Below are positions 57,270 through 64,000 of a DNA stretch of 64,000 bases, in pieces (position 1 is the first letter of the stretch; each line of letters begins with the position of its first letter). The stretch covers positions 124,001 through 188,000 of the forward strand of contig NZ_LLXO01000007.1 of NCBI RefSeq assembly GCF_001484765.1, in the 5' to 3' direction. Position numbers and translations under genes: made by a program. The notes below the pieces were generated by a model, which was not told the origin of the DNA, did no database searches, and saw nothing but the letters and a program-made list of their open reading frames with translations. The stretch comes from Entomohabitans teleogrylli (GTDB taxonomy: Bacteria > Pseudomonadota > Gammaproteobacteria > Enterobacterales > Enterobacteriaceae).

Positions 57270-58013
57270 TTAACAACAGGCCAGTTCAAAGTCGAGACGT
57301 TCCGGCACCATACCCTGTTCACTGTCAACCGGCATAAAACGAATGGCGAAGCGGCTTTTATGGCCGGAGACTTGCGGGTAGAGTTGCTCGCTCAGATCCA
57401 GCTTCAGACGCAGCAGGTCGGCATCTTCGCCGTTATCCTGATAAAAACCATTCAGGCTGGTTTGTTTGCGAAATTGAGCAGAATTACGAATCAACTCAAG
57501 GATTTGTGACAACGCCTGGCGCAGAGGGTCAAGGCTGCTCATCCACTGATTAACCGTCTCATTACGCTGCGCCTGGGGTAAATACAGCCAGATATGCAGG
57601 GTCGGTAAATCGAAACTGCAACAGCCGCCGGGGATACTCAGGCGCTGGCGCACCAGGCTGATGAGTTTGTCTTCCCGCAGCGTCTGGCCGAGGCGCGGAG
57701 CGGAAAACAGCACGCTACTGCGAGTTTTCAACTGATGACCAAGATCTTCAATGCGGCTGACGTCCACCCCGGGGACATCTGACCAGCTTTTTAATTTGCG
57801 CTGCTGGCGCTCCAGCTCTTTCAGAATCTCGGTACGCACTTCGCCACGTTCAAAAACATCCAGCAATTCCCCGACATTGTGAAAAAAGTGCAACGCTGTC
57901 GCGTGATCGTGTATCGGTTGCAGCGCTTCAAGCTGCTGAAGCAGAAATTCAATGCGCAGCCAGGTGCGCATTTTTTCATTAAGAGGATGTTCGAAAAGGA
58001 TACCGGAACTCAT
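57270..58013 (-). CDS. zapD: Z-ring associated protein ZapD
   Basis: Binds the FtsZ C-terminus and bundles filaments. 247 residues as in E. coli. N-terminal helical domain beginning [23 protein letters not shown] (written here only for its first part, conserved) and a C-terminal beta domain. Its start codon shares one base with the coaE stop, so translation is probably coupled. Confidence 0.96.
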   Translation of the reverse strand: MSSGILFEHPLNEKMRTWLRIEFLLQQLEALQPIHDHATALHFFHNVGELLDVFERGEVRTEILKELERQQRKLKSWSDVPGVDVSRIEDLGHQLKTRSSVLFSAPRLGQTLREDKLISLVRQRLSIPGGCCSFDLPTLHIWLYLPQAQRNETVNQWMSSLDPLRQALSQILELIRNSAQFRKQTSLNGFYQDNGEDADLLRLKLDLSEQLYPQVSGHKSRFAIRFMPVDSEQGMVPERLDFELACC

Positions 58014-58633
58014 TACGCTTTTTCCTGTAATACAGCCTGCGAGGCCAGTAGCAGGTAGTGCTGATGCAGGCGGGCGACATCCGGAATAATTGATTCCGGC
58101 GCGCCATCATTATTAATGACATCATCCGCTATGGACAGGCGCGCTTCCCTGGTTGCCTGCGCAGCAAGGATATTTAAGACCTGCTCGCGACTGACATTAT
58201 CGCGAGCCATGGTGCGCTGGATTTGCGTCTGGAGAGAAACATCCACCACCAGAATGCGATTGGCTCGTTCCTGGAGCTGATTTTCCACTAATAACGGCAC
58301 GACCCACAGTGCATAGGGAGAGCTGGCGCTTTCCAGTTCATGGCGGGTTTGCTGTTGAATCAGAGGGTGAAGCAGTTGATTTAGCCAGTTTTTTTCTTGA
58401 GGGCTGGAGAAGATAAGATCGCGCAACGCCCGGCGGTCAAGCGTGCCATCCTCATGCAGTATCTGCTGCCCAAAGTGCTGGACGATGGCGTCGAGGGCCG
58501 GCTGCCCGGGCTCGACAACCTGGCGCGCAATGACATCAGCATCAACCACGGTTATGCCTGACCGGGAAAATGCGTTGGCAACTGTAGTTTTGCCACTGCC
58601 GATTCCGCCAGTCAAAGCGACTGTATAAACCAT
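58013..58633 (-). CDS. coaE: Dephospho-CoA kinase
   Basis: Last step of CoA synthesis. 206 residues as in E. coli. Walker [10 protein letters not shown] at residues 8-16, [13 protein letters not shown] near 33 and [16 protein letters not shown] (lid) near 138. First gene of the coaE-zapD-yacG group, divergent from guaC. Confidence 0.98.
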   Translation of the reverse strand: MVYTVALTGGIGSGKTTVANAFSRSGITVVDADVIARQVVEPGQPALDAIVQHFGQQILHEDGTLDRRALRDLIFSSPQEKNWLNQLLHPLIQQQTRHELESASSPYALWVVPLLVENQLQERANRILVVDVSLQTQIQRTMARDNVSREQVLNILAAQATREARLSIADDVINNDGAPESIIPDVARLHQHYLLLASQAVLQEKA

Positions 58634-58803
58634 AACCTATTGATCCTGAATCTATGTTTTATCTACAGAATAGCTGAAAACGCTATTAATAATAAAATAA
58701 ATGGCTTCGCCTGCCGTATAACCCGGCGTGGCGATCAAGCCTGTTTCCTGATTTCCAGGTAAATTTATAGGATTGTAGCGTAAAAAAGGAGAGTTTCGCA
58801 GTC

Positions 58804-58831
58804 TTGCGGCGCCATTATTAGTGCGTATGAT
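58804..58831 (+). promoter_or_regulatory. Possible guaC promoter
   Basis: TTGCGG and TATGAT with 16 bp between, 74 bp before the guaC ATG. Called from consensus only. Confidence 0.4.
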
Positions 58832-58905
58832 AGCTTCACTGGAGTTGGCAGTTGTACCGCCGATAACGTTTACGTGTCCATCGCCATTCGACCAGGAATT
58901 CGCTC

Positions 58906-59949
58906 ATGCGTATTGAAGAAGATCTGAAGCTCGGTTTCAAAGATGTCCTTATTCGCCCGAAACGCTCCACCCTTAAAAGTCGCTCTGATGTTGAGTTAGA
59001 CCGGCAGTTCACCTTTAAACACTCAGGTATTAACTGGTCCGGCGTTCCGGTGATTGCCGCGAACATGGATTCCGTAGGTACTTTCAACATGGCTACGGCG
59101 CTGGCTGCTTTTGATATTCTAACCGCAGTGCATAAACATTACAGCGTGGAACAGTGGCAGACATTTATTGTTTCGGCGCCGGCTCAGGTATTGCAGCATG
59201 TGATGGTGTCTACCGGCACGTCCGATGCCGACTTTGAAAAAACCAAACAGATTCTGGCGCTCTCCCCGGCGCTCAATTTTATCTGCATTGATGTGGCCAA
59301 CGGCTACTCGGAACATTTTGTCCGGTTTGTCAGTAAGGCCCGCGAAGCGTGGCCGAACAAGGTCATTTGCGCCGGTAACGTCGTCACCGGTGAAATGTGT
59401 GAGGAACTGATCCTCTCCGGGGCCGATATTGTCAAAGTTGGCATTGGTCCGGGCTCAGTGTGTACCACGCGCGTGAAAACCGGGGTTGGCTATCCGCAGC
59501 TTTCCGCGGTGATTGAGTGCGCCGATGCGGCTCATGGACTGGGAGGGCAGATTGTCAGCGATGGTGGATGTACCGTACCGGGCGATGTGGCGAAAGCCTT
59601 CGGCGGCGGCGCGGATTTTGTCATGCTGGGCGGGATGCTGGCCGGTCATGATGAGAGCGGCGGTACCATTGTGGAGCAGAATGGCGAGAAATTTATGCTG
59701 TTCTACGGTATGAGCTCGGAATCCGCCATGACGCGCCATGTCGGCGGGGTCGCCGGTTACCGTGCCGCCGAAGGGAAAACCGTGAAGCTCCCCCTGCGCG
59801 GGCCGGTGGAGAATACCGCGCGTGATATTCTTGGCGGTTTACGCTCAGCCTGTACTTACGTTGGCGCATCGCGTCTGAAAGAGCTGACCAAGCGTACAAC
59901 GTTTATCCGGGTGCAGGAGCAGGAAAACCGTATTTTTAATAGTCTGTAA
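58906..59949 (+). CDS. guaC: GMP reductase
   Basis: NADPH-dependent deamination of GMP to IMP for purine salvage. 347 residues as in E. coli. IMPDH/GMPR barrel with the catalytic-Cys loop [20 protein letters not shown] near residue 179 and phosphate-binding [20 protein letters not shown] near 218. No CBS domains, which separates it from IMP dehydrogenase. Confidence 0.98.
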   Translation: MRIEEDLKLGFKDVLIRPKRSTLKSRSDVELDRQFTFKHSGINWSGVPVIAANMDSVGTFNMATALAAFDILTAVHKHYSVEQWQTFIVSAPAQVLQHVMVSTGTSDADFEKTKQILALSPALNFICIDVANGYSEHFVRFVSKAREAWPNKVICAGNVVTGEMCEELILSGADIVKVGIGPGSVCTTRVKTGVGYPQLSAVIECADAAHGLGGQIVSDGGCTVPGDVAKAFGGGADFVMLGGMLAGHDESGGTIVEQNGEKFMLFYGMSSESAMTRHVGGVAGYRAAEGKTVKLPLRGPVENTARDILGGLRSACTYVGASRLKELTKRTTFIRVQEQENRIFNSL

Positions 59950-59960
59950 TACTCCCCGAG

Positions 59961-59980
59961 GGTGCGGCGGTTGCCGCACC
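59961..59980. terminator. Hairpin between convergent guaC and hofC
   Basis: GGTGCGGC and GCCGCACC, perfect 8-bp stem, GGTT loop. Symmetrical position suggests it serves both directions. No long T-run. Confidence 0.5.
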
Positions 59981-59991
59981 TGACTTCCTGA

Positions 59992-61191
59992 CTAGCCAAT
60001 CGCGTTGCCTAACTGGAAAACCGGCAGGTACATAGCGATAACCAGCACACCAATGATTGCGCCGATCGTTACCATCATCAACGGTTCCAGCGTTGCGGCA
60101 AGGTTATCTGCCAGTTCATTGGCTTTTTCTCCATGCCAGTGGGCGAGCCGGTTGAGCATGGTATCCATCGCCCCGGTGGTTTCTCCGACCCGAATCAGCT
60201 GTATACAGAGCGGTGTAAAAATGGTTTCCGCCGTGATGGCATCGGAAAGAGGGGCGCCGGCGGTGATACGCTCCTTGACCCGGCGTATCGCGGCCTGCCA
60301 CCACGGGTGATTCAGCGTTTGTTCCACGGCCTCCAGACCTTTTAACAGCGGCAGTCCTGAGGACTGGGTTAACGCCAGGGTGGTGAAGATCTGGTTAAGC
60401 CGCTGGCCGCGGATGAGCGGAGCCAGCAGAGGGAGTCGGAGTAGCAGGCGCTGCTCTTTTTCCCGCCAGTGTGGTTGTCCGCGCCGCAGGTGACTGTAGC
60501 CGCCTGCGAGCAATCCAGGAAGTAAGGCCAGATACGGTCCTGCCGCGATACACCATTCAGACAGGGCGATAACGCTGCGGGTCAGGGTTGGCAGCGGGGC
60601 GTTAAAAGTGCGGTAGATGGCGGCGAATTCCGGCAGGACAAAGCCGACCATACCTGTTGTCACCAGCAGCGCCACCGCCATAATAAATAGCGGATAGCGC
60701 AGGGCTTTCTTCACCTTGCGATATAACTGGTACTGCTGTTCCTGTTGGCTGGCCAGATGCTGACAGCAAAATTCCAGCTGACCAGTCAGCTCGCCGGTAT
60801 GAATCAGAGCGATAAACAGCGGGGGAAAGATACCGTGGCTGTTGTTTAATGCCCCGGAAAAGCTGGCGCCGTGGGTTATCTGGTGCGTAATATCCTGCAG
60901 TAACGCCTGCCACGGGGCGACAGGATGCTGACGGGCAAGCAATTGCAGCCCTTCCGGTAGGGGAATACCGGCCTGTAATAACGCCGCCAGTTGGCGAATA
61001 AACTGGATAATCTGTAGCGGATGCCAGGGATGCTGAAAAGGCCGGCGCTGCTGTTTCAGAGAGAGAAGGTGCAGGCTGCTATTAGCGATCTTTTCTCTGG
61101 CGCTGGCTTTGTTTTTGGCCAGCAGAGTGCCTTTCTGGTACTGCCCAAGATTATCGATAGCGCTCCAGCGCCAGAGCGAAATATCTGACAT
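59992..61191 (-). CDS. hofC: Type IV pilus/GspF-like inner membrane protein HofC
   Basis: PilC/GspF-family platform protein. 399 residues against 400 in E. coli. Two T2SS-F domains (about 70-190 and 270-390), each with the family pattern around QLAALLQAGIPLPEGL and LALTQSSGLPLLKGLEAV, and three hydrophobic segments. Third of ppdD-hofB-hofC, 40 bp after hofB. The system is not expressed in standard conditions in E. coli; its use here is unknown. Confidence 0.95.
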   Translation of the reverse strand: MSDISLWRWSAIDNLGQYQKGTLLAKNKASAREKIANSSLHLLSLKQQRRPFQHPWHPLQIIQFIRQLAALLQAGIPLPEGLQLLARQHPVAPWQALLQDITHQITHGASFSGALNNSHGIFPPLFIALIHTGELTGQLEFCCQHLASQQEQQYQLYRKVKKALRYPLFIMAVALLVTTGMVGFVLPEFAAIYRTFNAPLPTLTRSVIALSEWCIAAGPYLALLPGLLAGGYSHLRRGQPHWREKEQRLLLRLPLLAPLIRGQRLNQIFTTLALTQSSGLPLLKGLEAVEQTLNHPWWQAAIRRVKERITAGAPLSDAITAETIFTPLCIQLIRVGETTGAMDTMLNRLAHWHGEKANELADNLAATLEPLMMVTIGAIIGVLVIAMYLPVFQLGNAIG

Positions 61192-61231
61192 GCTGCTTCT
61201 CCGTAGCGGGTGGTGAAAGAGCTGGCAGGCG

Positions 61232-62605
61232 CTAGTATCCGCCGCCGTACCCCAGTACCCTGAGCAATTCTTCCTGGGTTGTCAGCCCCTCCCCGACAGC
61301 GTGTGTCCCGCACTGGTGGAGCGTTTCCATTCCCTGTTCCTGAGCTAACAACTCGATAGCCGCCACGCCGGCATCGCTGGCGATGGCGCGCTTTAACGGA
61401 CCGTCGATAATCAGGGTTTCAAACAGCGCAATACGGCCATAAAAGCCGGAGTAGCAATGTTCGCACCCTCCAGCCTGCCAGTGGTTCAGGTGTGCGCCTT
61501 CGCTGCTGCTTGTATTGTCTTCCTGCGCCGGGCATTGCCGGCGGCAGCGGGGGCACAGCCGGCGCGCCAGGCGCTGCGCCACGATAAGCCGCAGAGCGGA
61601 GGCAATCATCCAGCCGGAAATCCCCATCTGTTGCAGGCGGATCAGGGTTTCGGTGGTGGAGTTGGTATGCAGGGTGGCCAGTACCAGATGCCCGGTTTGC
61701 GCCGCTTTAACGGCAATCTCAGCCGTTTCACGATCGCGGATCTCGCCGATCATGATCACATCGGGATCCTGGCGCAGCAGGGCGCGCAATATTGTCTGGT
61801 AATCCAGACCGGCCCGCGGATTGACCCGGGTTTGATTAATGCCGGGCAGCGCAATCTCAACCGGGTCTTCCACACTGCTAATGTTGACCTGCGGGGTATT
61901 AAGGGCGTTCAGCCCGCTGTAAAGGGTGATGGTTTTGCCACTGCCCGTCGGGCCGGTGACCAGAATTAGCCCCTGCGGGCAGGCTAATGCCCGACGATAA
62001 GCCTCCAGAGCATGCGGAGGCATACCCAGCGCCGCGAGAGACAGCGGCCTGGCCTCCTGCTCCTGAAGACGCAGTACGATTTTCTCGCCATAACAGCAGG
62101 GCAGCGTGGAGATGCGAAACGTGACGGATTTTTCCGCCAGTTCGCGGCTGAACTGCCCGTCCTGGGGAAGGCGCCGCTCGGCGATATCCAGCTCGGCGGC
62201 GACCTTAAGGCGGGTGGCGATCCCTGCCGCCAGCTCGGCGGGCAGGGACAGCAGGGGTTGCAGTACACCGTCAATTCTCAGGCGTACGCTCAGGTTTTCG
62301 GCGCCGGGTTCAATATGGATATCCGAGGCCCGCCGTTGAACGGCCTGGGTCAGAATGTTATCCACCTGCCCGGTGACCGGAGCATCATCCCCGGCGGTCT
62401 GCGCGCTGTGCTGGTTGAAGGCTTTTTCCAGACGCTCTTCAGACCAGCACTCAATGTGGATACGCTTGTTAACCGTAAAGCGCAGGGCGTCCAGCAATGC
62501 CTCCTGCGGCGCACCGACGACCGCAATACTGATACTTTCCTCATCGCTGTGGATCAGCAGAGCGTGGTAGTGGCGGCAAAGCTGGTTCAGGGCAGGGATA
62601 TCCAT
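61232..62605 (-). CDS. hofB: Type IV pilus assembly ATPase HofB (PilB/GspE-like)
   Basis: Secretion ATPase that powers pseudopilus/pilus extension. 457 residues from the second of two adjacent ATGs (62605), which stands 5 nt from AAGGAG; the first ATG (62608) is only 2 nt away. Walker A GPTGSGKT near residue 217, Walker B region LLRQDPDVIMIGEIRDRET near 277, and a four-Cys zinc element CPRCRRQC and CEHCYSG near 380-402. 9 bp from ppdD. Confidence 0.95.
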   Translation of the reverse strand: MDIPALNQLCRHYHALLIHSDEESISIAVVGAPQEALLDALRFTVNKRIHIECWSEERLEKAFNQHSAQTAGDDAPVTGQVDNILTQAVQRRASDIHIEPGAENLSVRLRIDGVLQPLLSLPAELAAGIATRLKVAAELDIAERRLPQDGQFSRELAEKSVTFRISTLPCCYGEKIVLRLQEQEARPLSLAALGMPPHALEAYRRALACPQGLILVTGPTGSGKTITLYSGLNALNTPQVNISSVEDPVEIALPGINQTRVNPRAGLDYQTILRALLRQDPDVIMIGEIRDRETAEIAVKAAQTGHLVLATLHTNSTTETLIRLQQMGISGWMIASALRLIVAQRLARRLCPRCRRQCPAQEDNTSSSEGAHLNHWQAGGCEHCYSGFYGRIALFETLIIDGPLKRAIASDAGVAAIELLAQEQGMETLHQCGTHAVGEGLTTQEELLRVLGYGGGY

Positions 62606-62614
62606 CATGGCTCC

Positions 62615-63049
62615 TTATTGCGCGAAGCGGAAGACGTCTTCACAGGCCTGTTTCAGCGCGCCATCGCTGCCGATCGCGCACTCGCGTTTCCAGCCCTGAA
62701 TCCCGTCGGCATTACTCCACTGCGGGGTTAGCGTGATGGTGAGCCCGGCGAGGTTTTCCTGCCCGGTGAGGGTGACCACGCCTCTGGCGACCGTCATAGC
62801 AGACAGGTAGCGGGTGGTTTGTACCGCCGGGATCCCGTTACTACCGGCATCGCAGTTATCCAGCCCGCCGCGCTCCAGCGCGCACAGCTCTACGGCGGTA
62901 CGGTAAGGTACAAACGTTTGCAGAACGTCGGTCAGCGCAGCTTTGCGCAGGTAATTCTGGTAGGCCGGTATACCGGTGGCGCTGAGGATCGCAACAATGC
63001 CAATGACGATCATCAGTTCGATTAAAGTAAATCCCTGTTGTTTATTCAT
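62615..63049 (-). CDS. ppdD: Major pilin-like prepilin PpdD
   Basis: Type IV prepilin. The ATG at 63049 gives MNKQQGFTLIELMIVIGIV, with a six-residue leader, the prepilin peptidase site G/FTLIE and Glu5; the 21 upstream in-frame codons are rejected. 144 residues against 146 in E. coli. Two cysteines near the centre (ELCALERGGLDNCD) and one pair at the end (ECAIGSD...ACEDVF). First gene of ppdD-hofBC. Confidence 0.96.
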   Translation of the reverse strand: MNKQQGFTLIELMIVIGIVAILSATGIPAYQNYLRKAALTDVLQTFVPYRTAVELCALERGGLDNCDAGSNGIPAVQTTRYLSAMTVARGVVTLTGQENLAGLTITLTPQWSNADGIQGWKRECAIGSDGALKQACEDVFRFAQ

Positions 63050-63190
63050 AACGCTCTCCTTGTGGTTGGTGGCGGTACTCTGGCAAAGAAATACCCCGAT
63101 AACGACAGGCAAAAAGAGAACGTGAAAGGCATCTTCCGGGATATTTACCGGTTTACATGACGGTCAGGGGAGCGATGCGACGGCGATCGC

Positions 63191-63219
63191 AAAGAGAAAG
63201 GGCAGCGGATGCGCTGCCC
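63191..63219 (-). terminator. nadC intrinsic terminator
   Basis: On the reverse strand GGGCAGCG, loop CATC, CGCTGCCC, then TTTCTCTTT. Ten bases after the nadC stop; separates nadC from ppdD. Confidence 0.75.
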
Positions 63220-63228
63220 GGTAAGCTA

Positions 63229-64000
<772 letters not shown>

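Overview
The window is a 64-kb piece of chromosome from a gamma-proteobacterium of the Enterobacteriaceae. It is clearly richer in G+C than E. coli. Gene order follows the E. coli minute 1-2 region from lptD to nadC almost gene for gene, and most products are very close to the E. coli proteins. The exact genus cannot be named from sequence alone. No rRNA, tRNA, CRISPR array, prophage or insertion sequence was found. One ERIC-type repeat was found.

Layout: 1-5 kb holds lptD (C-terminal part outside the window), djlA, a DUF4153 membrane protein gene that is not at this place in E. coli K-12, and rluA. 5-10.6 kb holds rapA and polB. 10.6-16.5 kb holds an extra DUF218 (SanA/YdcF-like) gene, then araDAB and the divergent araC with a recognisable araO2/araO1/CRP/araI control region. 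16.6-24 kb holds yabI (DedA family), the TPP-riboswitch-controlled thiBPQ operon, sgrR, the sugar-phosphate-stress RNA SgrS and setA. 24-33 kb is branched-chain amino-acid synthesis: leuLABCD with its attenuator, leuO in an AT-rich pocket, and ilvIH. 33.4-34.4 kb is cra.

34.9-52.9 kb is the division and cell wall (dcw) cluster: mraZ, rsmH, ftsL, ftsI, murE, murF, mraY, murD, ftsW, murG, murC, ddlB, ftsQ, ftsA, ftsZ, lpxC. It makes lipid II and builds the divisome, mostly with overlapping or nearly touching genes. It is followed by secM-secA (protein export with translation-arrest feedback), mutT, the reverse-strand yacG-zapD-coaE group, guaC, the reverse-strand ppdD-hofB-hofC type IV pilus-like genes, and nadC (N-terminal part outside the window).

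The main points for a second look are these. Pol II has YGNTDS in place of the family-B motif YGDTDS. SgrS keeps its base-pairing end but has no SgrT; an unrelated 46-codon frame sits in the same position. An ERIC element separates ftsA from ftsZ. An island of rare codons inside ftsI fits the ORF-internal sponge RNA FtsO. A terminator-like hairpin lies between araA and araD. The two LexA-like sites upstream of polB both have off-by-one spacing.
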